DNA from: Xiphias gladius
Taxonomy: Eukaryota > Chordata > Actinopteri > Istiophoriformes > Xiphiidae
NCBI RefSeq assembly: GCF_016859285.1
Contig: NC_053417.1
Span: 24,865,206 to 24,929,205 of the forward strand
Direction of reading: 5' to 3'
DNA: 64,000 nucleotides
Position numbers and translations under genes: made by a program. The notes under the pieces are model-generated. The model saw only the letters and a program-made list of their open reading frames with translations. It searched no databases and was not told the origin of the DNA. Numbering within the stretch: the first letter of the stretch is position 1; every line of letters starts with the position of its first letter. This document shows, piece after piece, positions 24,301-35,995 of this stretch.

Positions 24301-26287
24301 CAGAGTCATTTGTTCTTTCTCCTGCTTTAAGGCCAGAGGGCCTGCAGGCACTAGCTCCTGTGACATGGATTTTAATATGCCCTCGCTCGATGAACCTGCC
24401 TGCAAACAAATGGTATCGAAAAAGACCAGTCAGTACTGATGCGTGCTCGTCATTTGTTTTCCCACAGACGCCTGGTACCTAAAATAGAAATCCCCGGCGA
24501 TCAAACCTGTTTTAGAATACCCACCCCAAAGTTCCACATCATCTTGACAGCCAGAGGGAAGCTTCTCAGTGAGCAGCATGTCAGAGATCGACCCTTCTCT
24601 CCTTCCTCTTCATCTTCACTCAGCTGCACCACAGAGCCCTCGCTGTCGCTCTCCTTTGGCGGGGCAAACTGAGCTGCAGCCTCGTACACCGCTGCATTGG
24701 AGCCTTTCCCAATCTGTTTCCCAATGATGTAATCCTCCAGTTTATATCCAGAGGTGAATGGCTTGAGTGGGCTCTGGAACCTTTTCTTCTTAAACACAGC
24801 CTGTAGATTGGGAGAAATGTTTTTTTTTAAGATGTGAAATTTATTTAAATTTATTTCGGCCAAGTGAAGGATAACAGACTCAGCCAGGGAAAATTCAGAG
24901 AATCCTCACACACCGGATTAAAGCTCTTAAAACTTTTTTTGGCAGAATTTTTTTTTTTATTATCATTACATTCTATGTTTTTAAAAATTTTCCCAAATAC
25001 CCAGTAAGGTCAAAACGTTTAGTTGTTTTCAGTCCCTTTAAAGTTTTGGGAGCTTTACTCCTGAAATATTTCTTAACACTTAATACCAAGTTGTAGATAA
25101 CATAATGCTGCATCATAACATAGTTTTAGAAATTTTAGATCAGCAATCAATACGGCTTATCTTCCTGACATTTCTGTACTGCCAAATTCATCTTTTTTTT
25201 TTTCTCTCTCTCTTTTTTTTTTTTCAGCAAGCTTAACCATGCCAAGTGGAGACGACTACAAAGGGGTCATCCTATTATTAGTAGCAGGGGAACAGACAGG
25301 AATTGTGTAACGCAGATGGACAACTTTCATCATTAGGTCTCAACAAAATTCATGATTTTATAAAATAATCCATTTTCCAGTGTCAAGCACTAAGACAGTG
25401 AACAAGCACTAAGACCCTTAACTGAAGTAAAAGTGGTTACACCAAGGTGTAAAACTAGTTGATTATAAGAAAATGTCTTGCATTAAAATAGTAAAAGTAA
25501 ACAATTATTAACAGCAAAAAATATTCACGTATCAAAATTAGGCAGAATGTTATATTACTATATACCTTATATTATTGGATTATTATTACTGATGTTATAT
25601 ACGTGTGCAGCATTTTAGTGTTGTAGTTGGTGTATGTGGAAATATGTTGAGCTACTTTATATATTGTTGGGCAGTTTAATCTGCAACAATGCATCACAGG
25701 TTATGAGATGATATGTTTTGTGTGTAAAATGTTATTGAGCATGAAGGAACTGCGGTTGTCTGATAAACAGAAAGGTCAGTGGAGTAGAAGGTACAATGTC
25801 TTCTGCTGAAAATTGGTGGACTACTGGTATATAGTTGCATAAAATGAGGATAGTCAAGTAACGTAAACGTAGCACAAAACTGTACTAAAGTAAGCTACTC
25901 AGGACAACCGTTTATCTGGGAATACAGTACCTGGATCTCCTGACATGTCGCCGCACTCTTTCTGTCATCCTCAAGCTGCTGCTCGATGAGCCCCACGCCG
26001 AGACCGAAAGCCAAAAACACGGCCCTGTTGCGCGGGGACCCGCCGGCAAACCTCCTCATGAAGCCGGCCGACTGAAGCTGGGCTGCCAGACCCCGCAGAG
26101 AGGTGCGGTAGTAGCGGTACCGAGACGGCAGGAAAGCCTGAGGCTGAACGGTGCGGACCGACGGGCCTACACGGAAGCGGTCAGCTCGGAGCCTCGCTGC
26201 GAGTCGGCCAGCGGATTTGAGGAGACCCAGCTGAAAGACCGACCGGCCCAACTCCAGCCCGCGGCGCATGGCGTGTTTCACAGACAT
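21378..26287 (-). CDS. pink1: PTEN-induced kinase 1, mitochondrial Ser/Thr kinase
   Basis: Eight exons on the minus strand: 26287-25931, 24800-24525, 24399-24296, 24196-24014, 23837-23674, 23559-23432, 22960-22730 and 21662-21378. The phases close, giving 575 aa (human 581 aa, also eight exons). PINK1 builds up on damaged mitochondria and phosphorylates ubiquitin and Parkin, which starts mitophagy. Residues 1-80 are an Arg-rich, acid-poor targeting leader. Residues 89-101 ([13 protein letters not shown]) are the membrane segment, where the protease PARL cuts in human. The kinase domain follows: Gly loop GKGSNAAVY (150-158), an acidic insert (169-190), the ATP lysine in FPLAVK (Lys205), the conserved AGSSSEG, the catalytic loop HRDLKSDN (Asp349), DFG (Asp371) and MAPE (404). 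The rest is the PINK1-specific C-terminal extension. Every key kinase residue I looked for is intact. Confidence 0.97.
21805..21985 (+). repeat. Dispersed teleost repeat fragment, in pink1 intron 7
   Basis: It has 'GTCACGAACCCACGAAGAAT', 'AGCTCACTGTTTTTGGTTTC' and 'CGGCCTGC'. The same family occurs at 40715-41150 and 43672-44010. This copy is shorter. Confidence 0.5.
25405..25905. repeat. Dispersed teleost repeat (AAGTAAAAG type), in pink1 intron 1
   Basis: The start has 'AACTGAAGTAAAAGTGGTTA' and 'GTCTTGCATTAAAATAGTAA'. The end has 'GTAGCACAAAACTGTACTAA' just before the pink1 exon 1 donor. The internal part is 'TTATTGGATTATTATTACTG'-like. Confidence 0.55.
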
Positions 26288-27002
26288 TATTTTACCCGCA
26301 GAGGTAATTCAGGCTGTTTTCGGAGTCCGGCTGGCGTCGGCCACACTTCGGCGGCGTCCAGCAGGCAACGACACCGGTGTATAAACAAAACAACAGCTAC
26401 TGGGCATGCGCGAGAATGACAGTTGACCTAAATATTCTTTATCTTCTATTCTCTTTACTGTACAACTAAATATTCTGTAGGGAAAAAAAACTACAATTTT
26501 AGCAACAACAACAACAAAAATCGTCTGGAATTTCCAAAAAAATATTTGCCTCAGCGGTTTTTGACTACGGGAGGCAGAAGACGCCAAACAAACTCTGCAA
26601 CAGAAAAACTAATCTGCAACTCTTTTTGACAAAATGTCAAATGTCAGGATTTGATGCTTGTCTTTATTATAGTGAACTTTTTGGATCACTGGTTAAGTAA
26701 AACAAGCTTTTTTTTTTTCTTCCTAGAGAAAATGTACACACAACGAGAGGCAGACCAGCGAGAAATTCAGTGCAAGTCCATCAAAATTAAAACATTTCAA
26801 TCTATGTTGCGTTCATCAGGGTTGCGTCTGGTTTCCTCACAGACATTGATAATTGATCGATATGTCACCATAGATACCACATATCCAAAACGATCATCAC
26901 TATTCACAGGCAACCTTTTCTTCAACACTATGTACAAAATACCATCGCCCTCAGTTGATACAAAAATTACAAGAAAAATGTTCTACGATTATTAGTTTAC
27001 AT

Positions 27003-28165
27003 TTATGTTTACATTTACTCATTTGGCAGATGCTTCTATCCAAAGCCACTTACAAGTGAGGGATAACACGCAAGCCTCAGTACAGTAGGAGACCTTGAAG
27101 TAAGCTCTAAGCACAAAAATTGTTCAGTAATACCAAAAAAAAAGTGCACAGTCAGTGCAAGTCAGGCATGTTAGGTTCCTAGAGGTGTTATGAGAGGAGG
27201 TACTCTCGGAAGAGATGAGTCTTAAGGCGATTCTTGTAGACAGAGAGGGGCGCCCCTCTAGTAGATATATGCAGACCCAGAGCTCACTCCGTGGGCAAGC
27301 ATTAGGGACTTGAATTTGATTCGGGCAGCCATGGGTAGCCAGCGGAGGTCCACGAACAGCGGAATGACATGTGCCCTTTTGGGCTGATTGAAAACCAGAT
27401 GCGCCTCCGCATTCTGGACCATCTCTAAGGGCTTCACTGTGCATGAAGGGAGACCCGCTGGAAGGGCGTTGCCATGGCCTGTGCAAGAGGTGGGTGGCGT
27501 ACTGAGTCAGGTCAGGCCTGATTCTTCTTATGTTGTATAGAGCAAAGCGGCACGACCGGGAGACAGACGCAACATGGTCACAGAGGGGTAGCTGGTCATC
27601 AGTCATGAAACCCAGGTTTGGTGCAACATTGGTTGGGGTGGGAGATGAGATAAAGAAGCAATTTTTGACGTTGATACTGTGATGGAGAAATTGCAGAGCT
27701 GGGATGACCGGGAGTTAAGTCTTAGGGAGGTTTAGTTGAAGGTGGCGTTCCTTCATCCATGTGGATATCTGACAGACAAGCCGAGAGACAAGCCGAGACC
27801 ATGGGGTCATCTGGCGGAAATGTAAGACATAGCTGGGTGTCGTCTTCAAAGCAGTGACATGAGAATCCGTGTGAGCGGATAATCAGACTGGAGGAGGTGG
27901 TGTGTATCGCAAAGAGAAGAACGCCCGATGAAATAGGATTCAGACGAAGAATGCGCTTTGCCCGAAATGCCCATATCAGAGTGTACAGATGGCAGGATGC
28001 TGTGGCTCACCATGTCAGAGGCTGCTGATAGGTCCAGCAAGATAAGAGCCAATTACTCAGCTGCAGCTCGAGCTGCCCTTAGGGCTTCTGCCACGGACAG
28101 CAGAGCCAGTTCAGTGGATCGGCTGCTCTTGGAGCCCGACTTATTCGGATCAAGGAGGTCAAACC
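27003..28165 (-). mobile_element. Decayed L2-type LINE (reverse transcriptase 3' part)
   Basis: Minus-strand translation gives pieces typical of fish L2 reverse transcriptases: LLALILLDLSAASDMVSHSI, then MGISGKAHS and SYFIGRS, and further on DDQLPLCDHVASVSRSCRFA, YNIRRIRPDLTQYATHLL and QSAQKGTCHSAV. The element is 5'-truncated and carries frame shifts and internal losses. For example, the middle of the reverse transcriptase (the FADD-type active-site segment) is not readable in one frame. The 3' end near 27003 has 'TCATTTGGCAGATGCTTCTA' followed by 'TCCAAAGCCACTTACA', a motif seen at many fish repeat ends. It is not active. Confidence 0.8.
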
Positions 28166-28569
28166 ATGAGAGGAATTCTGAGACCTGTTTGAAAACCGCC
28201 ATACAGTGTATTGGGTATGACATTACAATAAATCTCTCACAATATTGTCTAATAAATATACTTATTCGTCTTAACCCATCCATCAGTAAAAAGATTGAAT
28301 ATCCATTTTTTCAGTATAACATAGCCTACTGTTTTTTCGAACCTCATTACCCAGACTAATCTTTCGAAAAAGTGTATTCAAGTCACCTCCATCACTTAAC
28401 ATTTCGAATAACCCTAAGTAATTACCAAGTCCATCTGCATTTGAATACGTCCAACCAACAACTAAATCTCCAGTAATGCTCAAAGAAATTCTGCTCATGG
28501 AGCCCAAATATAATCCAGTAAACTCTAAAGAAAAGATGAAAGTGCTTAGTTTAATCCAGAATGTCTCCT

Positions 28570-28767
28570 TCTTAAGAGGCAACACACCCTCTCAGTTTCC
28601 ACATGGTGAAACAAAATATCAAAACAGTTTACCCTCGGCTGTGGGAAATTTTAATGAACATGTTAAACTGTTTTATTACATTTGACAGACAAAAGAATTG
28701 ATCAATTAATCGAGAAAATAAAGGGCAGACGAATCGACAATGGAAATAAGTTTTAATTGCAGCCGTT
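28570..28767. mobile_element. Decayed hAT-like MITE fragment
   Basis: It ends 'GAATTGATCAATTAATCGAG', then 'CAGACGAATCGACAATGGAA' and 'TTTTAATTGCAGCCG'. This is the inverse of the AGGGCTGCAACTAA-type terminus shared with 7375-7556 and 12503-12797. Confidence 0.5.
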
Positions 28768-30504
28768 CAGTAAACATCAATCAACCCAGTGAATGAGAAG
28801 GTGTAAAACAGCTTTCTGTGAGCTGTCACATCATGAAAAAAAACCTACACTCCTGCACGACTCCACCTCATGCAGTTTTTAGTTAAAAGCATTAGAAAAA
28901 CAATGCTTTTTTTTTTTTTTTAAATCAGTTTTGAAATTTTAACACCAGAATATTGTTAAAGACAAATACTTTTCAAGTTGAAAGCTTAAATAAAAACGTG
29001 AATGAATGAATGAATGATTTAATTAAAGCTCTTAAGGGTTAAATATGTCTAGCCTGCGTTAAAATTAACCTTGAGAATTATACACTAACACACTGTGAAG
29101 GCAGGGTCGTCATGTCAACACTCCGAGTGTTCAGTGTGACCAGAAGCAGCAGAGCTTTTTGCCGTGACAAACTTTCCCCCGCCTCATGAAAGTAGGCCTT
29201 AGCAGCTTCATTTTAACGAGGCAAACCCGATTAAGTGTGATTCTTGAATGCCGTGTTTGGTCAAGCCATTTGTCAGCCTGTCAATTGATTTTCACACCGT
29301 ACGGGCAGGAATGTGGGGCAAGGCCTGAATTCCATACACTCCTAAACTGGATGGCTCCCCAGAGCTAGGGGCTGCACTTACCGGTAAAACCACACCGGCA
29401 TGCCAGTCTGAGTTTAGGTTAATAGAGCTGACAAAGCAAAGGTTTTCCTTTTACTTTTTTCCAAAAAAAAAAAAATCAACTAGAGATGTATCAGCAAAAA
29501 TGCAGTAACCTATCAGCATTATAGAAGTAGCATATACGCACGGTATGCATTAAAACATACTGTTAATGCATGCACTGCTACATGAAATTCAGTAATGATT
29601 TCCTGGCGAAGACAATTCCCCCCGGCTGACGTAAGGGCTGCTCTTACTCTGAACTTGCTGTGTGGACACTAAGCAACGTTGTTTTTTTTCTCTTTTTTCG
29701 AGAAAGATTTTTGATCCTCATGTCTTCTTCCTGAGTCTTTTTAGGCGGATGCTACTGACACAGCCTGTGAGAATCGAACTTACTGGCTTTTTAAATTCTT
29801 GTAAAGGCAGGGCAAGAGATTGCTCACAGCAAAACGTACTTATCGTAAGAGAAACAACTCGTCTTTAATGTCATTGTGGATGGTTTATTTCACTCATTCT
29901 GTACTTGTAGTAACATTAGGAAAGTTTCACCAATCGGTGTATGGACCCAGTGCTTTGGTACCATGTCCTTAAAGCTGTGTCAACGAATATTTTTATATTT
30001 GCAGTGCGTTAAATGACTAAATGCAACGTGAAAGGTGTTATGTCATGTTGAGTGACCACTTTTAGTCTTTTGATTCAATGTAAAAATTTTAAAAATATAA
30101 ATTGGGCTGGGTGATAATTCAGTATTGTAATGGATTTAAACCACATTGCCCAGGTCTGCTAATTAATCCAGCTTTAATATCTTTGCTACTGCTACAACTA
30201 CACAACTACCACCACTACTACTAATAATAATAATAACAATAATGGTAATGGGTGTATTTATGTATCACTTTTCAGAGCAATGAATGAATAAAAATCACTG
30301 AATTATAAGCATATTAACATTTTTCCAGGAAAATGACTGATAAACCTGGCTCGATATGGCATAACTCAAGATTATAAACCGCAAACAAACTTAGCGTGTA
30401 AAGCTTAGTTTAAAAATAATGTCTTGAATCAGCCTGTTAGTTTGTTTTCAAATGGAACGATTTAGGATCTGTGCATTCTGCGCGACAAGGATTGTGGCGA
30501 CTGT

Positions 30505-32992
30505 TTATGTTGACTCATTGTCGATTATCCATTTGATCCACTGGACGTAGCTCCTCACTTTGGTGTAAACCCCAGGGAAGTACGGGTTTGCACAGCTGAT
30601 GCCCCAGGAGACAATGCCCTCGAAGCGGCCATTGCAGATAAGGGGACCACCGGAGTCGCCCTGTGGATCATCAAGACAAATTAGAGATGATGAACAAACA
30701 TGTTTTGATACCATTTTTTTTTTTTTTTTTTTCAAATCCAATTTTGAACGGTGCACACTAGTTTGCAGTATCAACTGTACAGTCTTTAAGTGGTTTTTAC
30801 CGTGTATTTAACACGCAAAGACAAGCATGTCGGTATAAAAAATCTTTGCTAATTAAGGAGTTAATTGGCTAAATTAGGAGGAAACTGATTTTTCCTTTGG
30901 AGACAATTACTCAAGAACAATGCATAATAAAAACTTAACACTTACACCACAGGTACCTAACTGGAGTAGATGATCTGATTAGTTTTTGATGTGCCTTGAT
31001 GCATACATTTACATATTAATGATGTAAAACTGATTTTTTTTTTTTAAAACTTGTGTCACCAGTATTTGTACTCTACAACTACTTGAGCGCATTTGTCATG
31101 GAACTAATGAGGGGACATAAGGCCTCTTGTTTGGTTAATTAAACAGGGATTGTGCGCATTAATGAACATTGCCGTAAAAGCGCCAGGGCTCGCCAAAAGG
31201 CCGCTTTCAGTCGTGTTGGTGGCGCGGCTCTAACGGGTGGCAGTATTGGTCTGTTGGTTGATCCACCAATTTGATCCAGACTGAAATATCTCAGCAACTG
31301 CGTCATGAAATTTTGTACAGACATTAATGACCTTAAGAGCAGGAATCCTACTGACTTTTGTGACCCCAGGACTTTTCCCGTAGTGCCACAAGGTTGATAT
31401 TTAAAAAAAAACAACATTTTTTAGTGAAATTGTCACAACAACTAGTGGATGGATAGACATGAACTTTAGTACAGAAATTCATGCTCAAAGAACCGCTTTG
31501 CCACAGTACGGACTAAAAGAACCACTAACACTGCTATGGACCTCTTAGTGTGGTTCATCTGTAGTCCCATGACAGGTGTTTCATAGTCACTCCTAAAAAG
31601 TTACCGAAATAGGATAGAGGCATGCAAAGTAATAATAGAAAGGGGCTATTAATGTTAGCATATACTACAAGACAGTAAAACATGCAACACAGAAGCATGT
31701 TATACACAGCATGTACAGCAATAAAAAGGGAAATTAATTTTGAGATTAGCATGCACCGTACAAGACAGCATGCAACACATGCATAATAAAAAAATTTAAA
31801 AAATCTTCCTACTTGGCAGGAATCTTTGCCACCCAGTCGAGATCCAGCACACAGCATGTTTGAGGTGATCCTGCCCCAGTAGTAATAGCTGCAGTACGGC
31901 TGTACTCTCACGTCCACAGCACGTAGCACGGGCGAGAGGGAGAAACTGTAAATCTGCGTCACACCCCAGCCGCTCACTGTGCAGACGTCATCGGAAAGTG
32001 GAGGGGTGTGTTCATCGGGCAGGTCGGCTGGCTGCACGTTGGCGTTCAGCTGCGCCGGCTCACTCAGCTGCGACATAAACCACAGTTACGGCACCACGTC
32101 TGTGAGGTGCTGACCAAGCGATCACATCACCTGTCCGTTTGAGAAGCGGAGTGCGTGCATGTGCCAAGACGCCCATGTGCTCTACCTGTTATTTCCGCCT
32201 ACCTTAATGAGCATGATGTCGTTGTTGAACGTCTTGTAGTTATAGTTGTGGACATAGATCTTTGAGACGTTGAAGATCTGTTCAAATCCTTCTTCTGTGG
32301 TCAGGCTGTGTTCACTTAACACCACCCTCATCAGACTGCTCCTGAGGGGCCAAAAGCAGACACAAGGTGCCTCAGAGTTTACCCTCTAACTGCAAAGTAA
32401 AGAAAAATTACCATTTCACGCCTAAAAAAAACCACTCTGTCCTCCTTTTATATTAACAAAGTCAATTATTATAACATCTTAACTCTTCTCAAAGTGTGCC
32501 TCTGTCTGGCAACGTCGAGTGTCGGTACTTACGGCCTCCAGCAGTGGGCAGCAGACACCACCCACTGAGGGTGCACGAGGGTTCCTCCACAGTAGTGTTG
32601 CCCGCTCTCTGACTGCAGGGAGGCCTGATATTTGATGGAGTAGGGCACAACCTCCTGACCCCCAATGATCCTCGCTGCAAATGCCTCTGCGGACAGTGGC
32701 CATAGGCAAGCAAGTCAGGCATTTGGACGTAAGCTTTCTTTTAGATGCTAATAACTCTGGCTCACAAACATGTTCTGTGTTGTGCTGAAGAGGAGAGTGG
32801 GAAAGTTAGGTAACGTTTCTGTTTTTACCCTCTTTTCAACCGCTGTTAAATTAAAGACCTTTTCAATAGGGTTCTACATCTTGTCAACAGTCGACACAGC
32901 CGAGGTTGTTGTACCTTTCAAAGACCGAGGAACTTACCTGATACCGAGAAAGTCAAAAGCAACAGCACAGCAGACCTTCGCAGTGAACCCAT
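30505..32992 (-). CDS. Trypsin-family serine protease (gene A)
   Basis: Five coding exons on the minus strand: 32992-32938, 32686-32533, 32341-32203, 32067-31813 and 30660-30505. The intron phases are 1, 2, 0, 0 (the trypsinogen pattern), giving 252 aa. It is a secreted zymogen: signal peptide [18 protein letters not shown], a short propeptide EAFAAR, then IIGG. The catalytic triad is His66 (SAAHC), Asp111 (NNDIMLI) and Ser204 (GDSGGP). Asp198 at the S1 pocket base (GGKDSC) predicts cleavage after Lys or Arg. The usual DDDDK enteropeptidase site is absent. Cys22 and Cys157 (chymotrypsin numbering) are both missing, so that disulfide is lost as a pair. The cysteines for 42-58, 136-201, 168-182 and 191-220 are present. 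There is one N-glycosylation sequon (NVS). It resembles teleost trypsin-3-like or trypsinogen-like proteins. The exact orthologue and physiological role are unknown. The + strand gene B looks like its paralogue. Confidence 0.92.
31195..31500 (+). repeat. Dispersed teleost repeat, in intron 4 of protease gene A
   Basis: It contains 'TGATCCAGACTGAAATATCT', 'CATGAAATTTTGTACAGACA' and a second diverged iteration 'GGATGGATAGACATGAACTT'. I recall this doubled pattern as a widespread fish repeat. It is noncoding. Confidence 0.55.
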
Positions 32993-33006
32993 ATTTTTAC
33001 TTATCA

Positions 33007-33733
33007 CCTGAAACGGAGAAATATGACTTTTAGCAGCTTCTATATACAGTATATAATGTGCCAATGAATTTAATTGCTCATACAGTCGTGATCAAATCTG
33101 ATTGGCTTTGTGTGAAGTAAAAGAAAATGAACGCATTATGCCAAATTGTGGCAGAGTTATACCCACAATAGGCTTTAAAGATGTACAGCTTTGTGGCCTA
33201 ACTTCAAAATGTGCAAAAGGTCTCGGCTTCACCCGGCCACCTTTGTAGAGGATCATTTTTTATTTCTTTTTGCTCAAAGGTACCGAAGTGCAGGTAATTA
33301 ATGGCAAAAAGTTCCCAAATCCTTCTGTTTTAGCAAATGAAATGTTACAGCAATGGCTTAATACTGACAGGGCACAGTCTCTTAATGAGCTGTAATTCAT
33401 TATGAGTATCAGGGCCTTGCTTAAAAAAGTGGATCAACGATGATTCATCATCCTACTCTACTGTATCACTGTGATTTTATTCTGAAAGTACTGTACTAAA
33501 TTGCTATTTTAATGCAATTTTAGCGTGTGTTCAACTAAATGTTTTTCCGATTTTTTTTTTGATTTGATAAACACTGTCATAACCTGAAATCTGGACAGAC
33601 TATGTATATTAATTATTAAATTTGAAAGAAAAAGGGGTTAAAATCGCCTTCTACTTACCTGTTAAGTCCAAACGCGGCGACCTTCGGATTATCTCCAACT
33701 GGTGGGGCCAATGCTCTCCTGGTGCCTTTTATA
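33007..33733 (-). promoter_or_regulatory. TATA box, noncoding first exon and 5' UTR intron of protease gene A
   Basis: On the minus strand TATAAAAG lies at 33733-33726. About 30 bp downstream begins a presumed leader that ends at 33659 with the donor CAG|GTAAGT. A matching acceptor TTTCAG precedes 33007, 15 bp before the ATG at 32992. The joined leader contains no upstream ATG. So the gene has a noncoding exon (about 33700-33659), an intron (33658-33008) and then the coding exons. A TATA promoter fits tissue-specific (digestive-type) expression. Confidence 0.6.
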
Positions 33734-35309
33734 GTGTAACTGCATCCTTACCCAAATCTTTTGTTTAAATTATCTTTTTGTCCTCTTCTGTACTGCGACC
33801 ATCTCACACTGCAACAATGAAACTGACCTACTACGTGACAAAGCTACGGTGTTCTCTTGTATTATGTCCGTTTCTAAGCCTTGGTTTTCTGCCTTGCACC
33901 TTGGGATATGAAGCTATTTGTCATCATCGTCACCAGTGCGCAGCCGGAGTAAATGTTTACGGACTTGTTGATGTGATGTGAAATTTGCTTGGGATCATTT
34001 GTCATGAGTTGAATTTTCTGTGTGACTGTGGGGGGGATATAACAGAAAAACAAAACAAAAAAAATTCAGAGTGACGTCTGAATTTTGTTTGCATTGTTGA
34101 ACTTGAACAGGAAATTCAACAGCAGTACACTGTGACTTTTGTGGTTGAACTTACAGTATATTACTTTACACTTCATCATCTAGAATATTATGTATCTACG
34201 TGTCTCATTTACAAATAAACACGCAATAATTCCTTAATTAAAACACAAGTCATTACAGCCAATAATGCGCCTGGTGATTAGCCATGATAATTATACTGTC
34301 TGGATTTAACACCACACTGCAACATGCTGAAATGTTCACTACATGTTGCACGTGTTAACATGACACAAAACATGACTAAATTCAGGCATTCAATAAATGT
34401 TCAAAACATTAGTAACGCACTCTTTTTCTATAAAGAACACAGATCAAAACCCGGTAAAAGCCATTATTTCCTCATTGATTTCCCTTTAAATCTATATGAA
34501 TTACATACTGTCTGAAGACATATAGATGACGCAAGGGACAGGGACACTTTATTACTCTCTGGTTACTCGCTAACTGTGTATTTTGTTCTCTCCATTACAA
34601 TAGGCGACAAACTTTACACAGACTATGCACCACACACCCTGGTTTTGTTATACACACTAGTGCAGTTAGATACACACACAGATACTGTATGACTACGGCT
34701 TTGAAATTTAACATAGAAGTTTAATTTAGAAGTAATAAAACTAATGCCAACTAATACCAACTAATACTACCCTGGTAATAAAACTATTACTATTGTAACA
34801 AATACTGGTAATAATAATGCTGCTTTTAACACAACTGTGACCACTACAGCCATTAAAAACAATAGTATAGCTCTTACTTGGGAAACCCTAAAACTAAAAC
34901 TTGCTTTCTCGATTCATCGTTTTGCCTGTGAAAAAATCACATTCCCAGAGCCCGAGGTTTCGTCTTCAAATTACCTGTTTGTGTGACCGACCCCCAAAAC
35001 CCAAAAGGAGTCCGGTCTGCACTTATATAAAACAGAGAAAAGCAGCAGAGCAGCAAATTCTCACATTTCAGAAGCAGGGGATTCTGAGTAAGAGTCCTGA
35101 TAGTATTGGCTCGAAAAGGATAAAGAAATAATTGGCAAATCAAAATTCGAATGTAATCTACCTTTAGATTTTCCTTTTAAGAACTAAATGTATGTATAAA
35201 TTCAGCAATTCATATTCTTTTAAAATCTGTCCTGTTAAAGTTATACTGTATACAAATTCCATTATTTACTGTCTGTTTATGTATTTGAAAGTATTTTACT
35301 CATCAAATA

Positions 35310-35363
35310 TCAAATACTGAGTGCTTTCTTTATATTTACAAAATAAGGGCCTCCAGAGTCTCC
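35310..35363 (-). pseudogene. Possible relic of a trypsin-family last exon
   Basis: The minus strand from 35363 reads GDSGGPYFVNIK and then soon stops. GDSGGP is the serine active-site motif that opens the last exon of both flanking protease genes, and PYFVNIK lines up with PLICNGR of gene A. The rest of the exon and a good splice acceptor are missing. The match is short, but it sits between two protease genes and in gene A's orientation, so a decayed third copy is plausible. Confidence 0.35.
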
Positions 35364-35719
35364 ATAATATGGAACTAATAATTGGTTCATTGGTTCAAGA
35401 CCCTTGAGCTCCCAACAGGGTTCAGATCTGACCCCAGAACAGGCGGATGTAAACCCCAATATTACCTCATGTATGCTGAACCTAAAGTTATGCGTATAAC
35501 ACATGGAAAACGATGCATACACACACCGTATTGCACATGCCAAATGGATAACAGAAGAGCTCATGGATAACCTAGTATCCAGTGATGCTGGTTCAGACTC
35601 TGCTGGGTCCTTAATGCTTGATCAGACTCGAGGCCTGTTAACATATCCTTTAATCACATATGGCTTGACTTTAATCATAATCTTATTTTAATTTTTAAAA
35701 TTTGTTTATATTGCATGTT

Positions 35720-35995
35720 ATTTCTCTGGTCGTGATTGCAGTGGCAGTGAGGCATATCCTGGGGAACCCGAGGCATAACCAGGGCAGGTGGGATACGTAC
35801 TCCTACCGGCATGTTCTGTGTCTGCCTCAGAGTGCTGTACCTCCGGAGGGAGTCGACGCGCACATGAGGCACCGGGGGGCAACCAGATCATCACGCTGAA
35901 TCACCTCTGCCGAGTCCTCCTAAACGCGAAGGAGCAGCAGCTCTGCTCAGCTCCGGGCTTGCCTCCATCTTCCCCCTGACAGCCTGCACGCATCA
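35720..35995 (+). mobile_element. Probable tail fragment of a retroposon
   Basis: 'TGGGGAACCCGAGGCATAAC', 'CAGGTGGGATACGTACTCCT' and the later 'AGCAGCAGCTCTGCTCAGCT' resemble the GC-rich 3' parts of common fish non-LTR elements (phrases of the type WD...RHVL...). No complete domain is readable, so the family is uncertain. Confidence 0.35.

Larger units (their letters stand above)
26288..30504. other. Intergenic region between pink1 and the minus-strand protease gene
   Basis: The first 150 bp contain CpG and are probably the pink1 promoter. A LINE occupies 27003-28165 and a hAT-like MITE fragment about 28570-28767. Simple T and A runs and a short ATAA/TAATAA region near 30220 follow. A minus-strand AATAAA at 29884-29889 might end the protease transcript. 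No other gene is seen. Confidence 0.5.
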
